Below are positions 1 to 7,807 of a stretch of DNA of 64,000 nucleotides, piece after piece. A program made the translations under genes and the position numbers. The notes under the pieces are model-generated. The model was not told the origin of the DNA. It saw nothing but the letters and a program-made list of their open reading frames with translations, and did not search any database. The DNA is from Seohaeicola zhoushanensis. GTDB lineage: Bacteria > Pseudomonadota > Alphaproteobacteria > Rhodobacterales > Rhodobacteraceae. The first letter of the stretch is position 1. Each line of letters starts with the position of its first letter. The stretch covers positions 124,001 to 188,000 of the forward strand of contig NZ_BNCJ01000006.1 of assembly GCF_014656415.1 (NCBI RefSeq). The letters run 5' to 3'.

Positions 1-188
1 TAGGGAGGGCCGTCGTGCAGCGTGAAGGGCGGACGATCGCCGGCAGTGTCGCGCAGCTTGTCATAGACGCCGATCCGCTCCCACCGGGCAAGCCATTCGG
101 GCTCGCGCTTGGGCAGTCCCGCGCGCATCGGGAAATCGGTCTTGGGCAGGTTCAGCGTGTCTTTGTAGTCAACGGTCTCGGCGCACAT
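1..188 (-). CDS. ileS: Isoleucyl-tRNA synthetase, N-terminal fragment
   Basis: Read on the minus strand, the first 62 codons give a protein beginning [19 protein letters not shown] and running to HDGPPY at the window edge. This is the conserved N-terminus of class I isoleucyl-tRNA synthetase, leading into the HxGH ATP-binding motif that lies just outside the window. The enzyme charges tRNA-Ile in the cytoplasm. The ATG at 188 fits the family's usual start, and the segment with [16 protein letters not shown] followed by W..I..Y is typical of the family. Only about 6% of the gene is present, so nothing can be said about the catalytic core. The gene is divergent from queF, with about 240 bp between the starts. 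Confidence 0.9.
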   Translation of the reverse strand, partial: MCAETVDYKDTLNLPKTDFPMRAGLPKREPEWLARWERIGVYDKLRDTAGDRPPFTLHDGPP

Positions 189-426
189 GGCGGCGTCCTT
201 CGGATAATCGGTCTGGATGTCTCAGGTCGGTGCGATGCTCGGACACCTTCGCCCGGCGCTTCCTGTCTCAGGGCGCCGGGTTCGTAATTCGCCGGGGAAT
301 GCGGAAACACCTGGTCATGCGGCGCTTATAGGCGCAAGGGCCCGAGGTGGTAAAGTGGTCAAGGCGCGGCCCTTTGCCCGGGCCCGCGGATCGGATATGA
401 GCCCGCCCATCCAGGAGAGCGATGCC

Positions 427-891
427 ATGACAGACAGCAAGTATTCCGGCCTGACCCAACTGGGCGGCGCAAGCACCCTGCCCGCCAGCCCCGAGGAGGC
501 CGTGCTCGAACGGGTCGAGAACACGCAAGGCGAACACGCCTATTGCGTCCGCTTCACCGCGCCCGAGTTCACCTCGCTCTGCCCGATGACCGGACAGCCC
601 GATTTCGCGCATCTGGTGATCGACTACGTGCCCGAAGGCTGGCTGGTCGAGAGCAAGTCGCTGAAGCTGTTCCTCGGCTCGTTCCGCAACCACGGCGCCT
701 TCCACGAGGACTGCACGGTGATGGTCGCGCGCCGGCTGGTGGACCTGCTGGCGCCCCGGTGGCTGCGCATCGGCGGATACTGGTATCCGCGCGGTGGGAT
801 GCCGATCGACGTCTTCTACCAGACCGGGCCGGTGCCCGAGGGCGTCTGGATCCCCGACCAGGGCGTGCCGCCCTATCGTGGGCGGGGGTAA
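427..891 (+). CDS. queF: NADPH-dependent 7-cyano-7-deazaguanine (preQ0) reductase
   Basis: A 154-residue protein of the short, unimodular QueF type, which reduces the nitrile of preQ0 to the aminomethyl group of preQ1 in queuosine synthesis (cytoplasm, NADPH-dependent). The nucleophilic Cys is at about residue 52 in [12 protein letters not shown], with Asp59 in the same segment. The family signature ESKSLKLF follows at 75-82, and the His-Glu pair HED sits at about 93-95. The ATG at 427 was chosen because the protein then starts at the usual family N-terminus ([12 protein letters not shown]); an upstream in-frame extension to 217 has no family similarity. The tgt gene near 53 kb uses the product of this enzyme. 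No preQ1 riboswitch was recognised upstream. Confidence 0.95.
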   Translation: MTDSKYSGLTQLGGASTLPASPEEAVLERVENTQGEHAYCVRFTAPEFTSLCPMTGQPDFAHLVIDYVPEGWLVESKSLKLFLGSFRNHGAFHEDCTVMVARRLVDLLAPRWLRIGGYWYPRGGMPIDVFYQTGPVPEGVWIPDQGVPPYRGRG

Positions 892-898
892 GGCCAAG

Positions 899-1078
899 CC
901 GGGCGAGCGCCGGCCCGTCGGATGGCGCTGCAAGCTCTGTGGCGGGCGCTTAATGCCTGCCAAGACCGTGTGACCTCCGAGCGCAGTGCGCCGGTGACAA
1001 AGCGCCAGCCCGTCGGGGCGGGCCGGCGCTCGCCCGGCGCCTTCGGCTTGATTCCGGGCGGGTGGCGCGGGGATTGGG
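899..1078. repeat. Palindromic intergenic repeat, copy 1
   Basis: First of two copies of an approximately 180-bp non-coding unit repeated with a 244-bp period. The left arm (about 899-930) reads CCGGGCGAGCGCCGGCCCG. The right arm (about 1001-1038) is its reverse complement, ending CGGGCCGGCGCTCGCCCGG, so the transcript could fold into a very long hairpin with a loop of about 70 nt. The trailing block CTTGATTCCGGGCGG and GGCGCGGGGATTGGG is also shared with copy 2. No coding potential is evident. It lies between queF and the ycjF-type gene, which converge on it. Confidence 0.85.
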
Positions 1079-1142
1079 GGAGCGGCTATGCTCCTGCGAT
1101 GCCCCTGCGGGTGAGAGCGCCTACTCTTCGAGTTGCGTAGCA

Positions 1143-1323
1143 CCGGGCGAGCGCCGGCCCGTGGGATGGCGCTGCTACGATCGAGGTCGGCGCTTTATCC
1201 CGGCCAAATCCGGACAATCCCTGAGCGTCGCCTGTCGTCGACAAAGCGCCAGCCCGCCGGGACGGGCCGGCGCTCGCCCGGCGCCCATGGCTTGATTCCG
1301 GGCGGGGTGGCGCGGGGATTGGG
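1143..1323. repeat. Palindromic intergenic repeat, copy 2
   Basis: Second copy of the unit seen at 899. The left arm starts at 1143 and the right arm at 1245, both exactly 244 bp after their counterparts, and the trailing block GGCGCGGGGATTGGG is repeated as well. The two arms are nearly identical between copies, while the sequence between the arms has diverged. That is the pattern expected if the hairpin arms, not the loop, are under selection or gene conversion. The 450 bp between queF and the next gene (892-1341) consist mainly of these two units plus about 60 bp of unrecognised sequence (1079-1142). Confidence 0.85.
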
Positions 1324-1341
1324 CGTATGGAAGGACGCCCC

Positions 1342-2340
1342 CTACCCCTCGCTCTTCCCGAACAGCCCCGTCAACGCCCGGCGGACGATGCCGCGGACCG
1401 AGGGGCGGCGGCCCTCGCTGAAGGCGAGCGGGCGGCAGACCTCGATGGCCGCGACCCCGACCCGCGCCGAGAGCGCGCCGTTCACCAGCCCCTCGCCGAA
1501 GCGGCGCGAGAGCTTGGTCAGCAGCGAGCCGCCCAGCACCGGCTCCAGCAGGTCATCGCCCACCGCCACCGCGCCGGTGGCGACGAGATGGGTAAAGACC
1601 GCGCGGGTCAGCCGCCAGCTGCCGATCAGGCCGGACCGGCCGCCGTAGATCTCGGCGATGCGGCGGATCATCCGCAGCGAGGCGGTGAGCGCGGTCAGCA
1701 CATCAGCCAGCGCCAGCGGCACTAGCGCGGTGACGGTGGCCACCTGGCGCGCGGCGGCCTCGACCTCGCGGGTGGCGGCAGCGTCGAGCGGGGCCAGCAG
1801 CTCGGCCTCGGCCAGTTGCAGCACGGCAGAGGCATCGAACTGCTCCTCCATCCGCGCCGACAGGCGGTCGCGGCCCCAGCTGGTTTCGGGGCGGTGGCCG
1901 TAGAAGGCGACAAGCCGGCGCGCCACGTCGCGGGCGGCCACGAGGTCGTTGCCCGCCAGCGCGGCATCGGCGGCGCGGCGCAGCTTGTCGATGCGGCCCA
2001 GGCGCGAGATCGCCACCAGTTCGCGCAGCATTATCAGCAGCGCCACGAACAGCAGCGCGACAAGGATCGCGGTGACGATCCAGCCCAGCAGCGGCATCCG
2101 GTCGAGCAGCGAGAGCACGAAGTCCCAGGCCGCGACCGAGATCACAGCGCCAAGCGCCGCCCCGGCCAGCCCCCAGAACCAGCGCGCCAGTCGCGAGGGC
2201 GGCCGCGCCGCAAGCCGGGCGGCCATGGCCATGGCCTCGCCCCGCGCCTCGGGCAGCGATTGCACGGTCTCGGGCACCGGCGGCGCATTGGCGACATCCG
2301 CCGCCTCGTCGACATCGATCAGCACCGGGCCGCGGGTCAT
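1342..2340 (-). CDS. YcjF/DUF697-family inner-membrane protein
   Basis: A 332-residue membrane protein of the TIGR01620/YcjF type. After an acidic, soluble N-terminus come two hydrophobic segments at roughly residues 50-75 and 85-110 (rich in LARWFWGLAGAALGA and LLGWIVTAILVALLF). A soluble C-terminal DUF697 domain follows, with the characteristic GLVNGALSARVGVAAIEVCRP stretch. The family is the constant partner of YcjX, a dynamin-like P-loop protein, and both are induced with phage-shock or heat responses in other bacteria; the molecular role is unknown. The start ATG (2340) overlaps the stop of the upstream acetyltransferase by 4 bp, so the three genes ycjX-GNAT-ycjF are probably co-translated. 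Confidence 0.85.
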   Translation of the reverse strand: MTRGPVLIDVDEAADVANAPPVPETVQSLPEARGEAMAMAARLAARPPSRLARWFWGLAGAALGAVISVAAWDFVLSLLDRMPLLGWIVTAILVALLFVALLIMLRELVAISRLGRIDKLRRAADAALAGNDLVAARDVARRLVAFYGHRPETSWGRDRLSARMEEQFDASAVLQLAEAELLAPLDAAATREVEAAARQVATVTALVPLALADVLTALTASLRMIRRIAEIYGGRSGLIGSWRLTRAVFTHLVATGAVAVGDDLLEPVLGGSLLTKLSRRFGEGLVNGALSARVGVAAIEVCRPLAFSEGRRPSVRGIVRRALTGLFGKSEG

Positions 2341-2780
2341 GCTTTGCCCTCCTTCGGCCAGACATAGGTGATGGCGGGCAGGTTGTCCTCGCCCCTGGGC
2401 GCAGTGCCTGCTTCGACGAAGCCCTGCGCCGCGTAGAAGCCGCGCGCGGCGAGGTTGGGCTCGACACAGCGAAGCTCCAGCCGGTCGCTGCGCGCCTTGG
2501 CGTGCTCCACCAGCAGCCGCCCTGCCCCGCGCCCCTTCGCCGGATCGGCGATGTAGAGCGCGCAGATCTCCTCGGCGTCGCGGGCCAGAAAGCCGCCGAC
2601 CTCGCCGGCAAGCTCGGCGATGGTGCACCAGCCGCGCTCGATCATCGCGCGGCAGAAGGTCACGCATTCGGCAAGGCTGTAGAGTTCGGGCATCCAGTCG
2701 TGCTGGTGCTGGAAATGCCAGAGGATGTCGCCCATCGCAAAGGCATCCGCGGGGCCTGCCGGGCGCAGGGCGAGTCTCAC
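2337..2780 (-). CDS. GNAT-family N-acetyltransferase
   Basis: A 147-residue single-domain GNAT protein. The acetyl-CoA binding region reads [20 protein letters not shown], matching the Q/RxxGxG/A motif A, and is followed by the C-terminal [20 protein letters not shown] motif B with the N..A..FY signature. The start is a GTG at 2780 that overlaps the TGA of the ycjX-like gene (GTGA). This start gives [19 protein letters not shown], a normal GNAT opening. The substrate cannot be predicted. The gene sits between ycjX and ycjF with 4-bp overlaps at both ends, so its product is made in step with that membrane pair; whether it acts on them is unknown. Confidence 0.88.
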   Translation of the reverse strand: MRLALRPAGPADAFAMGDILWHFQHQHDWMPELYSLAECVTFCRAMIERGWCTIAELAGEVGGFLARDAEEICALYIADPAKGRGAGRLLVEHAKARSDRLELRCVEPNLAARGFYAAQGFVEAGTAPRGEDNLPAITYVWPKEGKA

Positions 2781-4165
2781 AGCCGGTCTCCGATCAGGAA
2801 CTGCGCCGCGCGGTCGAGGCGGATGTGCGGCGGGCCGTCGCCGGGGCGCAGGGTCATCGGCGCGGGCGCGAAGGCCATCGCCTGGAAATCCCCCAGACCC
2901 TCGCCCGCGAGGACATGCGAAGGATCCTCGGGCAGGTCGCCCGGGTAGAAGGCCGCCTGCTTGTCGTCCTTCAGCAGCCGGCCGCGCACCATCTTCAGCA
3001 CCTCGCCGCCATGGTCGCGCTCTTCCTCGGTGGTGGCGCGCAGCGCGGCGATGGCCAGCGCGCCGGTCTCGGCCCCGGCAAAACGGGCACGCTCCGAGGC
3101 CTGCTTCACCAGTGCCTCGATCAGGTGGGTGAGCCGCGCGTGCTGACTGTGGTGCAAATGGTCGGCCTTGGTGGCGGCGAAGAGGATCTTCTCGACCCGC
3201 CGCCCGCCGAGCAACCGGGTCAGGAAGGCGGTGCGGCCGGGGCGGAAGGCGCTCAGCGTCTCGGCCAGGGTTGCGCGCATGTCGGCCACCGCCTCGGGGC
3301 CGCGATGCAGCGTGCCCAGCACGTCGACCAGCACCACCTGCCGGTCGATCCGGGCAAAGTGGTCGCGGAAGAAGGGCTGCACCACCTGCGCCTTGTAGGC
3401 CTCGAAACGGCGTTCCATCTCGCGGGAAAGGCTGCCGCGTGGCGCCTGCGTCGGCGGCAGCGGCGCGAAGGTCAGCACCGGCGAACCGGCGAGTTCGCCG
3501 GGCAGCAGGAAGCGCCCCGGCGCGAGGTCGGACCAGCCGGCCCTGCGGGCCTCGTGCAGGTAGTCGGTGAAGGCGGCGGCCAGCGCCTGGGCGCGGGGCT
3601 CCTCCAGCTTGGCGTCGGGATCCTCGGCCCTCAGCTGCGCCAGGAAGGCGGTCGCCTCGGGCCGGGTTTGCAGCTTCTTCAGCGTTGCGGCCGACCAGTC
3701 GGCAAAGGATTTCTCGAGCAGCCCCAGGTCGAGCAGCCATTCGCCCGGATAATCCACGATGTCGAGATGCAGCGTCCGCGGCCCCTGCAACCCGGCCAGC
3801 AGCCCGGTCGGGCGCACCTTGAGCGAGAGCCGCAGCTCCGAGATGGTGCGGGTGCTCTCGGGCCAATGCGGGTTGGCCCCGGTCAGCGCGGCGATGTGGC
3901 TCTCGTAGTCGAAGCGCGGCACGGTATCGTCGGGCTGCGGCTGCAGGTAGGCGGCAACGATCCGCCCCTCCTGCGCGGCGGCAAGTCCGCTCATCCGGCC
4001 CCGGTCGATCAGGTTGGCAATCAGCGAGGTGATGAAGACGGTCTTGCCGGCCCGCGCCAGCCCGGTCACGCCGATGCGCAGCACCGGCTCGAAGGCGCGG
4101 CCGGTCACAAGGTCGCCCAGACGGTCGGCGGAACGCACCACGCCGTCGGCTATCGTCGAAATCAC
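2777..4165 (-). CDS. YcjX/DUF463-family dynamin-like GTPase/ATPase
   Basis: P-loop protein of about 462 residues from the YcjX family. The Walker A motif is in [17 protein letters not shown] near the N-terminus, and the family blocks [25 protein letters not shown] and [10 protein letters not shown] follow in order. FAATKAD is the NKxD-like nucleotide specificity element. Start choice: GTG at 4165 ([10 protein letters not shown]...) places the P-loop about 35 residues in, as in relatives. An in-frame start at 4270 would add 35 atypical residues and leave only 36 bp to the divergent truA. Together with DUF697 it is predicted to work at the inner membrane in an envelope-stress response; this role is inferred from the family. 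Confidence 0.85.
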   Translation of the reverse strand: MISTIADGVVRSADRLGDLVTGRAFEPVLRIGVTGLARAGKTVFITSLIANLIDRGRMSGLAAAQEGRIVAAYLQPQPDDTVPRFDYESHIAALTGANPHWPESTRTISELRLSLKVRPTGLLAGLQGPRTLHLDIVDYPGEWLLDLGLLEKSFADWSAATLKKLQTRPEATAFLAQLRAEDPDAKLEEPRAQALAAAFTDYLHEARRAGWSDLAPGRFLLPGELAGSPVLTFAPLPPTQAPRGSLSREMERRFEAYKAQVVQPFFRDHFARIDRQVVLVDVLGTLHRGPEAVADMRATLAETLSAFRPGRTAFLTRLLGGRRVEKILFAATKADHLHHSQHARLTHLIEALVKQASERARFAGAETGALAIAALRATTEEERDHGGEVLKMVRGRLLKDDKQAAFYPGDLPEDPSHVLAGEGLGDFQAMAFAPAPMTLRPGDGPPHIRLDRAAQFLIGDRL

Positions 4166-4306
4166 CACGCTTGGAAGCCCTGCCCCATCTGCCTGCCCTT
4201 CAAGATAGGCAAGGCAGCGCGGCAGGGAAAGGGAATAAGGCAGAGGCGCGCCTTTGCGCCGACGCGCCACCCTTGCCCCGCCCCGGCCGCCACGCTACCA
4301 GACGCC

Positions 4307-5074
4307 ATGCCCCGCTATGCTCTCAAGGTCGAATATCACGGCGCGCCCTTCGCAGGGTGGCAGCGTCAGGCCGACCTGCCCTCGGTCCAGGGCGCGATCG
4401 AGGCGGCTCTGGCCCGGCTGGAACCGCGCGCCCATACCATCGCCGCCGCCGGGCGCACCGATGCCGGGGTGCATGGCCTTGCTCAGGTCGCGCATTGCGA
4501 CATGGAGCGCGACTGGGAGCCGTTCCGCCTTTCCGAGGCGCTGAACCATCACCTCAAGCCGAACCCGGTGGCGATTGTCGACTGCGCGCTGGTCGATGAC
4601 GCCTGGCACGCCCGTTTCTCGGCGCTGGAACGGCGCTATATCTTCCGCCTGCTGATGCGGCGCGCCCCGGCGACGCATGACGCGGGGCTGGTCTGGCAGG
4701 TGAAGAACTCGCTCGACGTCAGGGCCATGCAGGCGGCGGCGGCGCATCTGGTCGGACGGCACGATTTCACCACCTTCCGCTCGTCGATCTGCCAGGCGGC
4801 AAGCCCGCTCAAGACGCTGGACCTGCTGGAGGTGCGCGCGGTCGAGGGCCGCTCCGGCCCGGAGGTGCAGTTCGACGTGCGCGCACGCTCCTTCCTGCAC
4901 AACCAGGTGCGCAGCTTCGTCGGCACGCTGGAACGCGTCGGCGCCGGGGCCTGGAGCCCCGACGACGTGAAGGCCGCGCTCGAGGCGCGCGACCGCGCCG
5001 CCTGCGGCCCGGTCTGCCCGCCGCAAGGACTCTACCTCGCAGGTGTCGGCTATCCGGTGGATCCCTTCGCCTGA
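4307..5074 (+). CDS. truA: tRNA pseudouridine(38-40) synthase TruA
   Basis: A 255-residue enzyme that isomerises uridines 38, 39 and 40 in the tRNA anticodon arm to pseudouridine, in the cytoplasm. The catalytic Asp is residue 52 in [10 protein letters not shown]. Other family blocks are the opening [15 protein letters not shown], the central [12 protein letters not shown] and the C-terminal [13 protein letters not shown]. The length is normal for bacterial TruA. The ATG at 4307 is the only start giving the standard [12 protein letters not shown] opening. It is divergent from the ycjX operon with about 140 bp between. Two genes downstream, psuKG would break down free pseudouridine, but there is no sign of co-transcription across the hairpin-rich gap at 5082-5145. 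Confidence 0.97.
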   Translation: MPRYALKVEYHGAPFAGWQRQADLPSVQGAIEAALARLEPRAHTIAAAGRTDAGVHGLAQVAHCDMERDWEPFRLSEALNHHLKPNPVAIVDCALVDDAWHARFSALERRYIFRLLMRRAPATHDAGLVWQVKNSLDVRAMQAAAAHLVGRHDFTTFRSSICQAASPLKTLDLLEVRAVEGRSGPEVQFDVRARSFLHNQVRSFVGTLERVGAGAWSPDDVKAALEARDRAACGPVCPPQGLYLAGVGYPVDPFA

Positions 5075-5081
5075 CCCCTGA

Positions 5082-5145
5082 TTTCTCTTCTTCAAAAATA
5101 TCTCCGGGGGGGCCGCGCGGCACGCGCGGCGGGGGCAGCGCCCCC
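5082..5145. repeat. Hairpin-rich intergenic element (Rhodobacterales-type)
   Basis: Non-coding element after truA. It has an AT-rich segment TTCTTCAAAAATATCTCC (about 5088-5105) followed by two perfect stem-loops: GCCGCGCG-GCA-CGCGCGGC (5112-5130) and GGGGGC-AGC-GCCCCC (5131-5145). Read on the minus strand it is two hairpins followed by ATATTTTTG, the layout of an intrinsic terminator, although both flanking genes are on the plus strand. From memory, similar blocks (G/C hairpins next to GGAGnTATTTTTGAAG) are scattered between genes in Rhodobacteraceae genomes; that recall is established-knowledge-level only and not checked here. Confidence 0.55.
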
Positions 5146-5241
5146 AATGCACCGCCGACCGAAGGCGCGCGGCCCGAAGGCCCTGCCCCGCTGCCCGCGC
5201 ATCGGCTTGCACGGCGCCGAAATTGAGCGCACAAGTCCGGC

Positions 5242-6126
5242 ATGAGCGAGATCCTCTGCATCGGCAGCGTCCTGTGGGACATCATCGGGCGGTCGGCCAG
5301 CCACATGCGGCAGGGCTCGGACGTGCCCGGCCGGATCACCCGCCTGCCGGGCGGCGTCGCCATGAACATCGCGATGACCCTGGCGCGCTTCGGGCTGCGC
5401 CCGGTGCTCCTCAGCGCCATCGGCCGCGACCCCGAGGGCGATGAACTGGTGGCCGCCTGCCGGGGCCTCGGGATGGAGACGGCGCATCTCTACCGTTCCG
5501 ACGACCTGCCGACCGACCGCTACATGGCGGTCGAGGGGGCGAACGGGCTGATCGCCGCCATTGCCGACGCGCATTCCCTGGAGGCGGCGGGCGACAAGAT
5601 CCTGCGGCCGCTGACAACCGGGCCGCTCGGCCATGCCGGCGCGCCCTATGCGGGATGCATCGCGCTGGACGGCAACCTCACGCGGGCGCTGCTGGAAACC
5701 ATCGCGGCGAGCCCGGCCTTCTCGGCGGCGGACCTGCGGGTCGCCCCGGCCTCGCCCGGCAAGGCCGAGCGGTTGCAGCCCTTCGTGGCCCATGGCCGGG
5801 CGACGCTCTACGTCAACCTCGAAGAGGCCGGGATCCTGTGCCAGAGCGAGTTCGCCGATACCGAGCGCGCCGCCGCCGGTCTGCTGGCGCGCGGCGCCAG
5901 GCGGGTGCTGGTGACCGACGGCGGGCGCGCGGCGACCGAGGCGGATTGCGACGCCTGCCACAGCGCGGTGCCGCCGCAGGTGCTGGTGACCCGGGTGACC
6001 GGGGCCGGCGACACATTCATGGCGGCGCATATCGCCGCCGAACGGGCCGGCGCCGGACGCGCGGCGGCCCTGGAAGAGGCGCTGCAGGCGGCAGCGCGTT
6101 ACGTTTCGGGAGAGATGCCGTCATGA
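5242..6126 (+). CDS. psuK: Pseudouridine kinase (PfkB/ribokinase family)
   Basis: A 294-residue PfkB-family kinase predicted to phosphorylate pseudouridine to pseudouridine 5'-phosphate. The N-terminal glycine-rich substrate motif is RITRLPGGVAMNIAMTLARFG (residues 31-51). The C-terminal GAGDTFMAAH motif (from residue 254) holds the catalytic base Asp257 and the anion hole. Specificity for pseudouridine is inferred from the psuG gene, which overlaps its stop by 4 bp (ATGA). The two enzymes together convert pseudouridine to uracil and ribose 5-phosphate. No dedicated nucleoside transporter or regulator gene is adjacent. Confidence 0.92.
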   Translation: MSEILCIGSVLWDIIGRSASHMRQGSDVPGRITRLPGGVAMNIAMTLARFGLRPVLLSAIGRDPEGDELVAACRGLGMETAHLYRSDDLPTDRYMAVEGANGLIAAIADAHSLEAAGDKILRPLTTGPLGHAGAPYAGCIALDGNLTRALLETIAASPAFSAADLRVAPASPGKAERLQPFVAHGRATLYVNLEEAGILCQSEFADTERAAAGLLARGARRVLVTDGGRAATEADCDACHSAVPPQVLVTRVTGAGDTFMAAHIAAERAGAGRAAALEEALQAAARYVSGEMPS

Positions 6127-7067
6127 TCGAGCTGTCATATTCGCAGGAGGTGAAGGCCGCGCGCGCCGAGGGCAAGCCGGTGGTGGCGCTGGAAAGCACC
6201 ATCATCACCCACGGGATGCCCTGGCCGCAGAACGTCGAGGTGGCGCGCAAGGTCGAGGGCGACATCCGTGCCGGCGGCGCGGTGCCAGCGACCATCGCGG
6301 TGCTGGAAGGCGTGCTGCATATCGGCTTGGAGAACGGCCAATTGCAGCGCCTCGGCCAGGCGCGCAACGTCGCCAAACTGAGCCGCGCCGACCTGGCTGC
6401 CTGCCTTGCGACCGGCGGCACCGGATCGACCACGGTGGCGGCGACGATGATCGCGGCGCGCTATGCAGGCATCGAGGTCTTTGCCACCGGCGGTATCGGC
6501 GGCGTGCATCGCGGCGCCGAGCTGAGCTTCGACGTCTCGGCCGACCTGCAGGAACTGGCCCAGACCCCGGTGACGGTGGTGGCCGCCGGCGCCAAGGCGA
6601 TTCTCGACATCCCCAAGACACTGGAGGTTCTGGAAACGCTCGGCGTGCCGGTGATCGCCTACCGGCAGGACAGTTTCCCGGCCTTCTGGTCGGCGACCTC
6701 GGCCCATCCCGCGCCGTTGCGGATGAACGCGCCGGAACCGATCGCACGCGCGCATCGTCTCCGCGGCGCGCTGGGGCTGCCGGGCGGCCAGCTGGTCGCC
6801 AACCCGATTCCCGAGGGTGACGAGATCGCCGCCGAGGAACTGGCCCCGGTGATCCTCGCCGCGCAGCGCGCGGCCGACCGCAAGGGCATCACCGGCAAGG
6901 CGCTGACCCCCTTCCTGCTGAGCGCGATCTTCGAGGCGACCGACGGGCGCTCGCTGACCGCCAACATCGCGCTGGTGCGCAACAATGCCCGGCTGGCGGC
7001 GAAAATCGCGGCGGCGCTGGTGAATATCGACGCCGGGACGCCTCCGCCCGCGCGCGGCCCATTGTGA
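6123..7067 (+). CDS. psuG: Pseudouridine-5'-phosphate glycosidase
   Basis: A 314-residue enzyme that cleaves the C-C glycosidic bond of pseudouridine 5'-phosphate to give uracil and ribose 5-phosphate. Family blocks are PVVALESTIITHGMP (candidate catalytic Glu24), CLATGGTGSTTVAATM, FATGGIGGVHRG and AAGAKAILDIPKTLE. The Lys residues 158 and 165 are the candidates for the Schiff-base lysine of the family. The NIALVRNNARLAAKIA C-terminus is also conserved. The ATG overlaps the psuK stop, indicating translational coupling. The full length is normal. The enzyme is cytoplasmic and salvages pseudouridine from RNA turnover. Confidence 0.96.
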   Translation: MIELSYSQEVKAARAEGKPVVALESTIITHGMPWPQNVEVARKVEGDIRAGGAVPATIAVLEGVLHIGLENGQLQRLGQARNVAKLSRADLAACLATGGTGSTTVAATMIAARYAGIEVFATGGIGGVHRGAELSFDVSADLQELAQTPVTVVAAGAKAILDIPKTLEVLETLGVPVIAYRQDSFPAFWSATSAHPAPLRMNAPEPIARAHRLRGALGLPGGQLVANPIPEGDEIAAEELAPVILAAQRAADRKGITGKALTPFLLSAIFEATDGRSLTANIALVRNNARLAAKIAAALVNIDAGTPPPARGPL

Positions 7068-7117
7068 TACGCGTGCCGAGCACCTAGGTTCGGCGTCGAC
7101 CCCGGTGCAGGACGCCC

Positions 7118-7801
7118 ATGAATACGCCTTTCGATCAAGACCCCCATCCCCGCAAATCCGGCCTCTTCGCCGGCCTCCGCGCCTCCTTCCTGACCGGCCT
7201 CGTGGTGATCGCCCCGGTCGGCCTGACCATCTGGCTGGTCTGGGCCGTCGCCGGCTGGATCGACAGCGTGGTGCTGCCGCTGATCCCCTCGACCTTCCGG
7301 CCTGAGCATTACATCGGCATCAACCTGCGCGGTGTCGGCGTCATCTTCTTCTTCTTCTTCACCATCATCATCGGCTGGATCGCCAAGGGGCTGATCGGCC
7401 GCTCGCTGATCCGCTTCGCCGAGAGCCTGGTGGACCGGATGCCGGTGGTGCGCTCGATCTACAACGGCATCAAGCAGATCTCGGAAACCGTCTTCGCCCA
7501 GGGCGAACGCAGCTTCGAGAAGGCCTGCCTGGTGCAATACCCGCGCAAGGGGATCTGGGCCATCGGCTTCATCTCGGTGCCGGCCAAGGGCGAGATCTCG
7601 GCCCGGGCGGAAACCGGAGGGCGGCTGATGGGGGTCTTCATCCCCACCACGCCGAACCCGACTTCGGGCTTCCTGCTCTACTTCCCCGAAGAGGACGTGA
7701 TCGAGCTAGACATGACGCTGGAAGACGCGGCCAAGCTGGTGATCTCGGCGGGGCTGGTCTATCCCAACGGGCGTGACGGGGCGAAGCTGCCGACCGCCTG
7801 A
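7118..7801 (+). CDS. DUF502-family integral membrane protein
   Basis: A 227-residue protein of the DUF502 (COG2928) family. It has two hydrophobic segments at roughly residues 23-48 and 68-90; the second is GVIFFFFFTIIIGWIAKGL. A conserved soluble part follows with MPVVRSIYNGIKQISETVF, VQYPRKGIWAIGF and VFIPTTPNPTSGFLLYFPEED. The family has no established biochemical role in bacteria, though plant relatives (LCV-like) are membrane proteins. It lies 50 bp after psuG on the same strand and may share its transcript, but this neighbour is not a usual functional partner. It ends 6 bp before the convergent next gene. Confidence 0.88.
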   Translation: MNTPFDQDPHPRKSGLFAGLRASFLTGLVVIAPVGLTIWLVWAVAGWIDSVVLPLIPSTFRPEHYIGINLRGVGVIFFFFFTIIIGWIAKGLIGRSLIRFAESLVDRMPVVRSIYNGIKQISETVFAQGERSFEKACLVQYPRKGIWAIGFISVPAKGEISARAETGGRLMGVFIPTTPNPTSGFLLYFPEEDVIELDMTLEDAAKLVISAGLVYPNGRDGAKLPTA

Positions 7802-7807
7802 GCGCGA

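Noticed and set aside
217-426. Possible preQ1 riboswitch or longer N-terminus for queF
   Set aside because: No preQ1-I or preQ1-II pattern was recognised, and the in-frame extension is not related to QueF.
4166-4270. Longer N-terminus for the ycjX-like gene starting at 4270
   Set aside because: The added 35 residues are atypical for the family and would leave only 36 bp to truA; GTG at 4165 fits the family's P-loop position.
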